The position numbers and the translations under genes are program-made. Positions 49,226 to 57,710 of a stretch of DNA of 64,000 nucleotides are shown here, one piece after another. Source of the stretch: Paenibacillus sp. XY044 (GTDB lineage Bacteria > Bacillota > Bacilli > Paenibacillales > Paenibacillaceae); contig NZ_NQMO01000008.1 of the NCBI RefSeq assembly GCF_002257645.1, positions 186,001 through 250,000 of the forward strand. The letters run 5' to 3'. The notes under the pieces are model-generated. The model worked only from the letters and a program-made list of their open reading frames with translations. It was not told the DNA's origin and ran no database searches. Numbering within the stretch: the first letter of the stretch is position 1; every line of letters begins with the position of its first letter.

Positions 49226-51000
49226 TACAAGGCATCGGTGCATCTGCCGGGGTAGCGATTGGAAAAGCATTTGTACTGCCGAACTGGGAATGGGACCTGC
49301 CCGAGACCGGGATCGACGCAGTAGATCTGGCCAACGAATTTGAACGGCTGTATGAGGGGATACGCACCTCCAAAAATGAGATCGAGTTTATAAAAAACGA
49401 ATTCAGGGATATGGTGGGGGAAGAGGAATCGAGCATCTTTGACGCTCATTTGGCCATCCTGGACGATCCGGTGTTTATGAATGAAATCCAGGGCGTCATC
49501 GAGCGTCAGTATAAAGCGGCCGAGGTCGCGGTAAAAGAGGCGATCGATCATTTCGTCACGATGTTCGACCTGCTGGACGACGAATACATGAAAGAGCGGG
49601 CGATGGACATTAAGGATGTCGGCAACCGCCTGCTCAAGCATCTGCTCGGCGCGCCGGAAATTACGCTGCCCGCGGATACCCAGCCGTATATCCTCGTGGC
49701 CAAGGAGCTGTCTCCGTCCCAGCTGGCGCATTTGAATCCTTCCCACGTGCTCGGCATCGTGACGATGGTCGGCGGGAAGACATCCCATTCGGCCATTATG
49801 GCGCGGGCCCTCGGTATTCCGCTCGTCGCAGGGCTGGAGAACAAGCTGAAGGATCCGATCCAGACCGGAGATTTGCTGGTCATCGACGGGGACGCCGGGG
49901 CGCTGCATCTCAACCCGGACGAACAGCTCGTGGAAGAATATGTACGGGTCCGGGAGCGCCAGCTGGCGAAAAAAGAGCAGCTGGAGCTGCTGGCCGCCGT
50001 CGAGGCAATTACGAAGGATGGCTGCGAGCTTCACCTTGCCGCGAACATCAGCTCGGCCAAAGAAGTGGAAACGGCCATGAAATACGGCGCCAATGGCGTA
50101 GGGCTGTTCCGGACGGAATTTCTGTACATGGACCGCAGCACGTTTCCTAGTGAAGAGGAACAGTTTGAGGTGTACCGCCAGGTAGCCCAGCAGGTGGGTG
50201 AGCTTGGCGCCGTGATCCGCACGCTCGACATCGGCGGCGACAAGCAGCTGGATTATTTTGCGCTGCCGGATGAGGATAACCCTGTTCTAGGTTACCGGGC
50301 AATTCGAATCAGCCTCGACCGCCAGGAGCTTTTTCAGACGCAGCTGACCGCAATTCTTCGGGCGAGCGCGTTCGGCAGTGTGAAAATTATGTACCCGATG
50401 ATTTCATCAGTCGACGAAATCAGACAAGCCAACGAGGTGCTGCGCCGGGCGATGGCCGATCTGGACGAGAGAGGTATCGCTTATGATAAGGACATTCCGG
50501 TCGGCATCATGATCGAGATTCCCGCCGCGGTCATTATCGCGGATCTGCTCGCGGAAGAATGCAACTTCTTCAGCATCGGCACCAACGATCTCGTGCAGTA
50601 CGTGCTGGCCGTAGACCGGATGAACGAGCAGATCGCCCATATGTATCATCCCTTCCATCCGGCGATCCTGCGGATGCTGCGCACGACGGTGGAAGCGGCG
50701 CATCGGGCGGGCATTCCCGTCAGCGTGTGCGGCGAAATGGCCGGCGATGAACGCTCGGTTCCGATCTGGCTGGAGCTGGGCGTGGACCACCTGAGCATGT
50801 CGATCCAGTCGCTGCTGAAGCTGAAGCACCGGGTATTAAATACGACGGCTTCCGAAGCGAAACGGATTGCCCAGACATGCTACCAGATGAAGAGCAGCGT
50901 TGAAATCGAACGCCTGCTGACCGATTTTGCCGAGCCTGCCTGTGCGAAAAACGAGAGCGTGAATCAGCCTCGGGGCGAAAAGGGCAGCAACGCTTCCTGA
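49222..51000 (+). CDS. ptsI: PEP-protein phosphotransferase (PTS enzyme I)
   Basis: 592 aa. Takes phosphate from PEP to phospho-His189 (GGKTSHSAIMARALGIP) and passes it to HPr. N-terminal IGASAGVAIGKAFV, the HPr-binding helical part, and the PEP-binding C-terminal barrel (LFRTEFLYMDR, FFSIGTNDLVQY, CGEMAGDE) are all intact. A polar tail (about 570-592) exceeds the usual length by some 20 residues. ATG 49222 overlaps the EIICBA stop codon. Bacilli usually pair ptsH with ptsI; here a permease takes that place. Confidence 0.95.
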   Translation: MIQGIGASAGVAIGKAFVLPNWEWDLPETGIDAVDLANEFERLYEGIRTSKNEIEFIKNEFRDMVGEEESSIFDAHLAILDDPVFMNEIQGVIERQYKAAEVAVKEAIDHFVTMFDLLDDEYMKERAMDIKDVGNRLLKHLLGAPEITLPADTQPYILVAKELSPSQLAHLNPSHVLGIVTMVGGKTSHSAIMARALGIPLVAGLENKLKDPIQTGDLLVIDGDAGALHLNPDEQLVEEYVRVRERQLAKKEQLELLAAVEAITKDGCELHLAANISSAKEVETAMKYGANGVGLFRTEFLYMDRSTFPSEEEQFEVYRQVAQQVGELGAVIRTLDIGGDKQLDYFALPDEDNPVLGYRAIRISLDRQELFQTQLTAILRASAFGSVKIMYPMISSVDEIRQANEVLRRAMADLDERGIAYDKDIPVGIMIEIPAAVIIADLLAEECNFFSIGTNDLVQYVLAVDRMNEQIAHMYHPFHPAILRMLRTTVEAAHRAGIPVSVCGEMAGDERSVPIWLELGVDHLSMSIQSLLKLKHRVLNTTASEAKRIAQTCYQMKSSVEIERLLTDFAEPACAKNESVNQPRGEKGSNAS

Positions 51001-51023
51001 TTGCCTGCCATAGCGCAAAGATA

Positions 51024-51074
51024 CAAAAAAGGAGCCGGCCGATCCACCAAGTGGACGGTCAGGCTCTTTTCTTT
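51024..51074 (+). terminator. Terminator after ptsI
   Basis: AAAAAAGGAGCC and GGCTCTTTTCTT pair with an imperfect inner stem (GGCCGATCCACCAAGTGGACGGTC). Ends in TTTTCTTT. Confidence 0.65.
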
Positions 51075-51084
51075 GCCCTGCTGC

Positions 51085-51618
51085 CTATTGGCCTGCAAGC
51101 GCATCGCAGAAGGCTTTGCCATAAGGCGGAAGATCCGGCGGACGGCGGGCGGACACGATATGTCCGTCCGTGACGACCGCCTCGTCTTTCCAGATCGCGC
51201 CGGCGTTCTCCATGTCGTCCCGGATGCCGGGTGTGGAGGTCACGGTGACCCCTTGCAATATTTTAGCCGAGACCAGCACCCAGCCCGCATGGCAGATTTG
51301 GCCGATCGGCTTGCGGTCCTCGTGCATTTCCCGCACCAGCTGCAGCACCTTCCCATAGCGGCGCAGCTTGTCGGGCGCCCAGCCTCCCGGCACCAAAATG
51401 CCGGCGTAATCCCGGCTGTCCACTTCATCAAACGAATAGTCCGAAACGGCGGGGACACCATATTTGCCGATGTAGGTATGTCCCTTTTTGTCCCCCACCA
51501 AGTGCACCTCGGCGCCTTCTTCCCTTACCCGGTACACGGGATACCACAGCTCCAAGTCTTCAAACTGATCATCGACAAGCGCGATGACCTTTTTACCCGT
51601 TAATCTCATGTTCAGCAT
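51085..51618 (-). CDS. DJ-1/PfpI-family protein
   Basis: 177 aa. VIALVDDQFEDLELWYPVYRVREEGAEVHLVG begins the class I amidotransferase-like fold. ILVPGGWAPDKLRRY and the nucleophile elbow GQICHAGWVLVSA, with Cys, are typical of the PfpI/YhbO group (deglycase/protease-like). The Glu that precedes the elbow Cys is within EDLELW. Two starts (51618, 51609) flank AGGAGGG. Function uncertain. Confidence 0.85.
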   Translation of the reverse strand: MLNMRLTGKKVIALVDDQFEDLELWYPVYRVREEGAEVHLVGDKKGHTYIGKYGVPAVSDYSFDEVDSRDYAGILVPGGWAPDKLRRYGKVLQLVREMHEDRKPIGQICHAGWVLVSAKILQGVTVTSTPGIRDDMENAGAIWKDEAVVTDGHIVSARRPPDLPPYGKAFCDALAGQ

Positions 51619-51827
51619 GCTCCCTCCTGAGTAAATGTCCCTATGTTTCCAGTGTAACAAAAATGAATAGAACAATCATGCTTTACAAGAAAGGGATGGG
51701 CCGTTTGGTAAATAAAACAGGTGGGGGTTAGAGGAAGGAATCAAGCGCTGGAGAGGCGAATACGATTGGGGAACAACTATTTTTACAATGACTATATAAA
51801 GATGTGAAAGATATATGGGGTGGAAAT

Positions 51828-52268
51828 ATGGGATCAAAATGTAAATGCGGGCAAGTCCTGAGACTTGACCTTCGCACAGTGATGTATACCCGTAATGTAA
51901 TCATACGGCATGTTCCGGTTCTAGCTTGTGACGATTGTTCGAATTATGAGCTGCTGCCCTGCATGAGACCGGTGCTGAAGAATTGCGTCGAGATGCTCGG
52001 AGAGCGTCCTTCCCGTCGAAGCTTTTCTTTGGCAGACCATCACGAACTGGCAGGGATGGTTCGCGAGGTATTCCTGCGTCCCGACAGTCTGTCCCGTGAC
52101 GACCTGGAGGTACAGATCGAATCCGAGGTGAGGGATCGCATCAACCTGCTTCTGGACTTATACGGCTTTGCCGAACAAACAGAGGATCACGAATGGGTCG
52201 AAGATATCCGGCAGCGTCTGTCCCAGCTGTCGGCGATGCTGCCTGAATTGAACCAATTTTACGCCTAA
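51828..52268 (+). CDS. Zinc-finger-type 146-aa protein (YgiT/MqsA-like N-terminus)
   Basis: The N-terminus MGSKCKCGQVLRLDLRTVMY carries C-x-C, and VLACDDCSNYELLPC has CxxC, the arrangement of an YgiT-type zinc-binding finger. The rest (LADHHELAGMVREVFL ... DLEVQIESEVRDRINLLLDLYGFAEQ) is helical. No toxin partner adjoins, so an antitoxin role is not supported. Start ATG 51828 follows GGGGTGG. Family name not certain. Confidence 0.7.
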   Translation: MGSKCKCGQVLRLDLRTVMYTRNVIIRHVPVLACDDCSNYELLPCMRPVLKNCVEMLGERPSRRSFSLADHHELAGMVREVFLRPDSLSRDDLEVQIESEVRDRINLLLDLYGFAEQTEDHEWVEDIRQRLSQLSAMLPELNQFYA

Positions 52269-52380
52269 TTTACGTTTTACTGCATTTTTTCGGGTTTTTC
52301 GCTAGGTATGTTGGATTTTTCACGAGCTTTTTGATACGATAGAATAAGGATTTGAATCGAATGAAGGGGATGTATATCAA

Positions 52381-52728
52381 ATGGCGACAATGACTAAACT
52401 GACTACTAGCGATCAGCTGCAATCCGCATTGGAAGCCTCCACAGATAAGCCTCTGCTGCTGTTTAAGCACAGTACACGATGCCCGATCAGTGCCGGTGCG
52501 TATCGGGAAATGATGTCTTACTTGGAAGATCAGCCGAATGAAGCCGTACAGTATGGTCTGATCCATGTTGTCGAAGACCGTCCGGTATCGATGGAAGCTG
52601 CGGATCGTCTTGGGGTGCAGCATGAATCGCCTCAAGTTATTCTGGTGCAAAATCAGGCGCCCATCTGGCATACGTCTCATTATCATATTACCTCTGAAGT
52701 GATCAAGGAGCATTTGCAACAGCTGTAA
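52381..52728 (+). CDS. ytxJ: Bacilliredoxin YtxJ
   Basis: 115 aa thioredoxin-fold protein of the YtxJ family, which removes bacillithiol from mixed disulfides. FKHSTRCPISAGA holds the single active-site Cys (monothiol, TRCP type). SPQVILVQNQAPIWHTSHYHIT is the usual C-terminal block. Start ATG 52381 has GAAGGGGATG upstream. ccpA begins 90 bp later, as in related genomes where ytxJ lies beside ccpA. Confidence 0.92.
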   Translation: MATMTKLTTSDQLQSALEASTDKPLLLFKHSTRCPISAGAYREMMSYLEDQPNEAVQYGLIHVVEDRPVSMEAADRLGVQHESPQVILVQNQAPIWHTSHYHITSEVIKEHLQQL

Positions 52729-52818
52729 GTGTTATCATTGCACAATGCAAAATTTTGTCGTATCATTGAGTTTAATGGGTTGACGAATGAAAATTTATTT
52801 GCAATGGAGAGAAGGAAT

Positions 52819-53832
52819 TTGACGGTAACCATTTACGATGTGGCGCGTGAAGCAGGCGTATCGATGGCCACGGTATCGCGGGTTGTCAACAACAATCCCA
52901 ACGTGAAGCCTCAGACCCGGAAGAAAGTATATGAAGCAATTGAACGTTTAGGATATCGTCCGAACGCGGTGGCAAGAGGACTTGCCAGCAAGAAAACGAC
53001 AACCGTGGGTGTCGTGATTCCGGACATATCCAACTCCATTTTTGCGGAGATCGCCCGGGGTATTGAAGATATCGCCAACATGTACCACTACAATATCATT
53101 TTGTGTAACGCTGACAAGAGAAAAGACAAGGAAATTCGCGTCATCAACACGCTGCTTGAGAAGCAGGTGGACGGGCTGCTCTTCATGGGCGGAACCGTAA
53201 CGGACGAGCATATTCAAGCCTTCCAGACTTCGGCCGTGCCGATCGTGCTCTGCGCGACGCGCGACGAGAATGGAATTTATCCTTCCGTGGATATCGATCA
53301 TGAGGCGGCTGCCTTTGACGCGGTGAATACCCTGATTCGTCACGGCCACCGTGACATTGCGATGATCAGCGGAACGCTCCAGGATCCGGCGAACGGCTAT
53401 GCCCGTTTCCAAGGTTACAAGAGAGCACTGGAAGCAGCCGGCATCGAATACCAGGAAGACCTGGTTCGCATCGGTAATTATCGTTACGAGTCTGGCGTGG
53501 AAGCGATGAAGTATTTCCTCGGGCTCAAGAAGAAGCCAACGGCGATCTTTGCGGCCACCGACGAAATGGCGATCGGCGCCATTCACAGTATCCAAGACGA
53601 AGGGCTGAAAGTTCCCGATGATTTCTCGATCATCAGTGTGGATAACATCCGCATGGCCTCGATGGTTCGTCCGCTGCTGACGACCGTGGCGCAGCCGATG
53701 TATGACTTGGGCGCTGTAGCTATGCGTCTCTTGACGAAGCTGATGAAGAAAGAAAATGTGGACAACCCTCGGGTCATTCTTCCTCATGAAACGATTTTGC
53801 GGCTCTCCGTAAGTCATGTGAACGAGGAATAA
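52819..53832 (+). CDS. ccpA: Catabolite control protein A
   Basis: 337 aa LacI-family regulator that binds cre sites when complexed with Ser46-phosphorylated HPr. The HTH VTIYDVAREAGVSMATVSRVVNNNPNVKP is at about 3-32, followed by hinge helix RPNAVARGLASKKTTTVGVVIPD; the effector domain (GIEDIANMYHYNIILCN ... KQVDGLLFMGG) closely matches Bacillus CcpA. TTG 52819 has GGAG nine bases upstream; ATG 52804 has no site. Followed by a strong terminator. Confidence 0.95.
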   Translation: MTVTIYDVAREAGVSMATVSRVVNNNPNVKPQTRKKVYEAIERLGYRPNAVARGLASKKTTTVGVVIPDISNSIFAEIARGIEDIANMYHYNIILCNADKRKDKEIRVINTLLEKQVDGLLFMGGTVTDEHIQAFQTSAVPIVLCATRDENGIYPSVDIDHEAAAFDAVNTLIRHGHRDIAMISGTLQDPANGYARFQGYKRALEAAGIEYQEDLVRIGNYRYESGVEAMKYFLGLKKKPTAIFAATDEMAIGAIHSIQDEGLKVPDDFSIISVDNIRMASMVRPLLTTVAQPMYDLGAVAMRLLTKLMKKENVDNPRVILPHETILRLSVSHVNEE

Positions 53833-53871
53833 ATAGACATACCCAAATATGAAAAAGGTTGAATATTCGTG

Positions 53872-53900
53872 AAAAAAGCTCCTTTCGGGAGCTTTTTTTG
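53872..53900 (+). terminator. Terminator of ccpA
   Basis: AAAAAAGCTCC and GGAGCTTTTTTT pair across TTTCG with a long T-run. Confidence 0.88.
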
Positions 53901-54034
53901 GGATGTACAGCTACTAAGTGTTTGTTGCAGCCATGCGTTTGTTGTTTTCATAGCGAAAAGAGCTTATTGTCCGGAATCCTATTTTTACAAAAAGCATCAA
54001 CGAGAATGGACCGCTTGAAAGGATTGGAGATGAC

Positions 54035-54733
54035 ATGCCAGAAATGATAGGAATCATTGGAGCCATGGATGAGGAAGTGGAACTGCTTCTTGCAGGGATG
54101 GAAGAAGCAGAGACAGTCACCAAAGCGGGCGTCAAATATGTTCGGGGTACATACAGGGGCAAGCCGGTTATCGTCTGCAAATCCGGAGTGGGGAAAGTCA
54201 ATGCAGCGGTAACGACACAAATTTTGATCGACCAGTTTGGCGTCGGCAAAGTGCTGTTTACCGGCGTGGCCGGGGCCGTTCATCCGGATCTGAACATCGG
54301 CGACATCGTTATTTCGTCGGACTGCGTGCAGCATGATATGGATGTCAGCCCGCTCGGATACGCACGGGGCGTCATTCCTTATCAGGAAGTATCGGAGTTC
54401 AAGGCCGATACGGGCCTCATTGCTTTGGCGCAGGATGCTTGCCAGACGCTCGGAGAGGTGAACTGCAAAGTGGGCCGGGTTCTTTCGGGGGACCAGTTTA
54501 TCGCAAGCGTCGATCAGGTGTCCTGGTTCTATGAACATATGGACGGGGCATGCGTCGAAATGGAAGGTTCCGCCGTAGCCCAGGCCTGCTATATGAACGG
54601 AGTGCCGTTTGTCGTGATCCGGTCGATGTCCGACAAGGCCGACGGGTCGGCTCATGCCAATTTTGCCGAGTTTACGGTAGCGTCGTCCCGCCGCTCTCAT
54701 GCGATTCTGGATTACATGGTGCAGCGCTTATAG
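54035..54733 (+). CDS. mtnN: 5'-methylthioadenosine/S-adenosylhomocysteine nucleosidase
   Basis: 232 aa. Cleaves MTA and SAH in methionine salvage. IGIIGAMDEEVELLL begins the fold, VCKSGVGKVNAAVTTQ and FTGVAGAVHPDLNIGDIV follow, and VEMEGSAVAQACYMNGVPFVVIRSMSDKADG carries the ribose-binding Glu and the catalytic Asp. Start ATG 54035 has GGATTGGAG upstream. Monocistronic; not linked here to other mtn genes or luxS. Confidence 0.95.
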   Translation: MPEMIGIIGAMDEEVELLLAGMEEAETVTKAGVKYVRGTYRGKPVIVCKSGVGKVNAAVTTQILIDQFGVGKVLFTGVAGAVHPDLNIGDIVISSDCVQHDMDVSPLGYARGVIPYQEVSEFKADTGLIALAQDACQTLGEVNCKVGRVLSGDQFIASVDQVSWFYEHMDGACVEMEGSAVAQACYMNGVPFVVIRSMSDKADGSAHANFAEFTVASSRRSHAILDYMVQRL

Positions 54734-54774
54734 TCAGCGGCTCGGGTCGCACCGATAGGAATGATACGTACTTG

Positions 54775-54859
54775 AAAATCCCCGGTCTCGGGTAGGGAGA
54801 ATGGAACCGCGCGATAAGTGGCTCGATTCGGCGCCCTTTCTAGAGACTGGGGATTTTTT
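54775..54859 (+). terminator. Long-loop hairpin after mtnN
   Basis: AAAATCCCCGGTCTC (54775-54789) and GAGACTGGGGATTTTTT (54843-54859) pair with few mismatches around a 53-base structured loop. The T-run makes it terminator-like, but the loop is unusually large. Confidence 0.6.
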
Positions 54860-54909
54860 CGGCTCGTCCGTCAAATCGACAGGCAATCGCCTGAACTTTC
54901 GTTATATTC

Positions 54910-55542
54910 TCAATACATAAATCGCTGCTGGAACCGGATCCGGTCAAACTGTTCCTTGGAGGACAGCGGAACGTCCCGGCCGATCCGGACCATGAGGCAG
55001 TTGGCCGGATGGGAACAGATCTCCGGATCGTCAGTGGCGTACCATACCATGTCCACGACTTTCATCAGCCGCTCCATCATTTTGCGATAGTCCCATACGC
55101 TGAGGCCGCTGGATTTGAGGTCCCAATGCCAATAGTATTCGGTCGTAAAAACGATATAGGGCTCCATCTGTCCGCCTTCAAAGGCGGTTGTGATCATTCT
55201 CTGGCCGAGCCCCAGGGAACGGTAGCTATTGGCCACCTCAATCGCCCCCAGCTCGATCAGATCGGCCATATGGCCCTGTGACCAGCGTTCCTGCTCGTCC
55301 GGGTAGTGGAAGGTGACGTAGCCCACGATCATGTTTTCTTCCCGGGTAATGATGATTCTCCCTTCCGTAAGGCCGGCGATTTCTATTAACGCCTTGTGCT
55401 GCTCGGCCGGCCGGCGGAAAGCGTCAAGATCCGGATGCATCGTAAGCTCAGCGAGCCTTTCCGGGGGAACGGGACCTTCGACAATCAGGCAGCGGTCCTC
55501 GCGGGACAGCGGATGGACATGATACAGTTTGAGGTGTTCCAT
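54910..55542 (-). CDS. acuA: Acetyltransferase AcuA (GNAT family)
   Basis: 210 aa. AcuA acetylates and inactivates acetyl-CoA synthetase (AcsA) in Bacillus. IVGYVTFHYPDEQERWSQGHMADLIELGAIEVANSYRSLGLGQRMI contains the acetyl-CoA loop RSLGLG. LVLDRIRFQQRFMY-type C-terminus fits the family. ATG 55542 has AAAGGAG upstream. It is divergent from acsA, as in Bacillus, but acuB and acuC are not adjacent. Confidence 0.9.
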   Translation of the reverse strand: MEHLKLYHVHPLSREDRCLIVEGPVPPERLAELTMHPDLDAFRRPAEQHKALIEIAGLTEGRIIITREENMIVGYVTFHYPDEQERWSQGHMADLIELGAIEVANSYRSLGLGQRMITTAFEGGQMEPYIVFTTEYYWHWDLKSSGLSVWDYRKMMERLMKVVDMVWYATDDPEICSHPANCLMVRIGRDVPLSSKEQFDRIRFQQRFMY

Positions 55543-55779
55543 CTGGACGCTCCTTTCTGCTTCTAACCTACTTATAGCAAAAAAACAAATAAATGAAAAG
55601 GGAATGGCAGGGGCATACATCCTGTGCTATAATATTTCTGACATAAATTAGTCACATTTTTTTGCTGTGTTCGCAACTGCTTAACCTGTATGCTATACCC
55701 TTTCAGCAATCATTCAAAACTCTCGTAATCAAGTCATGAAGTGTATGGTGTCAATCTATTGGCATGAACTCATACAAGA

Positions 55780-55793
55780 TTGTAAGCGCTGCC
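55780..55793 (+). promoter_or_regulatory. Candidate cre site upstream of acsA
   Basis: TTGTAAGCGCTGCC closely matches the CcpA cre core (TGTAAGCGCT) about 33 bp before the acsA start. It fits the known catabolite repression of acetate activation in Bacillus. Confidence 0.65.
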
Positions 55794-55825
55794 CTAACAT
55801 GGGAGAACAGAGGGAGGATGAAAGT

Positions 55826-57550
55826 ATGGATCAAATTCACAACGAAATCTTGCCGAGCGTGGTTTCATCATCCAATATGGGCGATTATGAACAGGCTCGT
55901 TCCGAGTTTCAATGGGAAGATGTGGAGAAACATTTCACCTGGTATGACACAGGCAAGGTAAATATGGCTTACGAGGCAATTGACCGCCATGTGGCGGAAG
56001 GACGCGGATCGAAGACGGCGCTCCTGTACAGCGATGCTTCCCGCGACGAGTCTTATACCTTTGCAGAGATGAAGGAGCAATCCGACAAATTCGGCAACGT
56101 GCTGCGCAAATACGGAGTCGGCAAAGGGGACCGGGTGTTTATTTTTATGCCGCGGAGTCCGGAGCTGTATTTCTCCCTCATGGGGATTCTAAAAGTGGGG
56201 GCTGTCGTCGGACCGCTCTTTGAAGCATTTATGGAAACGGCCGTTAAGGACCGTCTCGAAGACAGCGGAGCAGTCGCCCTGATTACGACGCCGCAATTGC
56301 TTGGACGCGTCAAGAAGGATGAGCTTCCCGATTTGAAACATATTTTCGTCGTTGGCGACAATGTGCAAACGGACGACAGCATTATTGATTATAAACAGGA
56401 AATGAGCGAAGCGTCGGCGGATCTGCAGATCGAATGGCTGGACCGCAGCGACGGATTGATCATTCATTATACTTCCGGTTCCACCGGCAAGCCGAAAGGC
56501 GTATACCATGTTCAGAATGCGATGATTCAGCATTACTACACAGGCCGGATCGTCCTCGATCTTCGGGAAGACGATATATACTGGTGTACGGCTGACCCGG
56601 GCTGGGTCACGGGAACGTCGTACGGCATTTTTGCCCCATGGCTGAACGGGGTGACCAATGTAATCCGCGGCGGACGATTTAGCCCGCAGGATTGGTATGG
56701 CACGATTGATAAATACAAAGTAACGGTGTGGTACAGCGCGCCGACCGCTTTCCGGATGCTGATGGGGGCCGGGGGCGATGTGATCTCCCAATTTAACCTC
56801 AGCAGCCTCCGCCACGTTCTGTCTGTGGGCGAGCCGTTGAACCCCGAAGTCGTTCGTTGGGGCGAGAAGGTCTACGGACAGCGCATCCACGACACATGGT
56901 GGATGACCGAAACGGGCGGGCAGCTGATCTGTAACTATCCTTCTATGGACATCAAGCCGGGCTCCATGGGACGTCCGCTTCCGGGTATCGAGGCCGCTAT
57001 CCTGGATGATAACGGCAAGGAAGTGGCGCCTTATACGATGGGTAACCTGGCCATCAAGGCCCCTTGGCCGTCGATGATGAACCAGATTTGGAACAATCCG
57101 ACGAAGTATCAGGAGTATTTCAGAATTTCGGGCTGGTATATTTCCGGGGACTCGGCATACATGGACGAAGAAGGTTACTTCTGGTTCCAAGGCCGGATCG
57201 ACGATGTGATCAACTCGTCCGGCGAGCGGATCGGACCGTTTGAGGTCGAGAGCAAGCTCGTCGAGCATCCGGCGGTTGCGGAAGCCGGTGTCATCGGCAA
57301 GCCGGATGCGACGAGAGGCGAAATCATCAAGGCGTTTATTTCGCTTCGCGAAGGCTACACCGAGTCGCAGGAGCTTAAGGACGAAATCTACCGCTTTGTC
57401 AAAGAGGGATTGTCGGCTCATGCCGCACCGCGCGAGATTGAGTTCAAGGATAAACTGCCGAAGACACGTTCCGGCAAAATTATGCGGCGCGTATTGAAAG
57501 CATGGGAGTTAAACCTCCCAACGGGCGATTTGTCCACGATTGAAGACTAA
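55826..57550 (+). CDS. acsA: Acetyl-CoA synthetase
   Basis: 574 aa ANL-family ligase forming acetyl-CoA from acetate, ATP and CoA. The P-loop IHYTSGSTGKPKGVYH is near 213-228, and WWMTETGGQ, YISGDSAYMDEEGYFWFQGRIDDVINSSGERIGPFEVES and the C-terminal acylation lysine PKTRSGKIMRR (AcuA target type) are complete. ATG 55826 has GGGAGGA upstream. The open frame runs 90 bases further upstream but crosses the cre-like site. Confidence 0.95.
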   Translation: MDQIHNEILPSVVSSSNMGDYEQARSEFQWEDVEKHFTWYDTGKVNMAYEAIDRHVAEGRGSKTALLYSDASRDESYTFAEMKEQSDKFGNVLRKYGVGKGDRVFIFMPRSPELYFSLMGILKVGAVVGPLFEAFMETAVKDRLEDSGAVALITTPQLLGRVKKDELPDLKHIFVVGDNVQTDDSIIDYKQEMSEASADLQIEWLDRSDGLIIHYTSGSTGKPKGVYHVQNAMIQHYYTGRIVLDLREDDIYWCTADPGWVTGTSYGIFAPWLNGVTNVIRGGRFSPQDWYGTIDKYKVTVWYSAPTAFRMLMGAGGDVISQFNLSSLRHVLSVGEPLNPEVVRWGEKVYGQRIHDTWWMTETGGQLICNYPSMDIKPGSMGRPLPGIEAAILDDNGKEVAPYTMGNLAIKAPWPSMMNQIWNNPTKYQEYFRISGWYISGDSAYMDEEGYFWFQGRIDDVINSSGERIGPFEVESKLVEHPAVAEAGVIGKPDATRGEIIKAFISLREGYTESQELKDEIYRFVKEGLSAHAAPREIEFKDKLPKTRSGKIMRRVLKAWELNLPTGDLSTIED

Positions 57551-57570
57551 GCGTAGAATACTGAACAAGG

Positions 57571-57614
57571 AACAGCCGGCATCAGGTCACCCCTGAGGCC
57601 GGCTGTTTTTTATT
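57571..57614 (+). terminator. Terminator of acsA
   Basis: AACAGCCGGCATCAGG and CCTGAGGCCGGCTGTT pair around a short loop and run into TTTTTATTT. Confidence 0.85.
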
Positions 57615-57650
57615 TGTTCGGTTCTCTGAGCAAAACTATCTCTATACAAT

Positions 57651-57685
57651 TAGAGAGGCAATCCCATGCTCGGGATTGCCTCTCT
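57651..57685 (-). terminator. Terminator of the PBP gene
   Basis: AGAGAGGCAATCCC and GGGATTGCCTCTCT form a 14-bp perfect stem with a six-base loop, followed on the minus strand by AATTGTAT. The T-run is weak on this strand. Confidence 0.6.
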
Positions 57686-57710
57686 TGATGTTTAGCTGCT
57701 GCCAGGTCGA

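Noticed and set aside
51828..52268. Antitoxin of a toxin-antitoxin pair (YgiT-type finger)
   Set aside because: No toxin gene next to it and no HTH domain in the C-terminal part.
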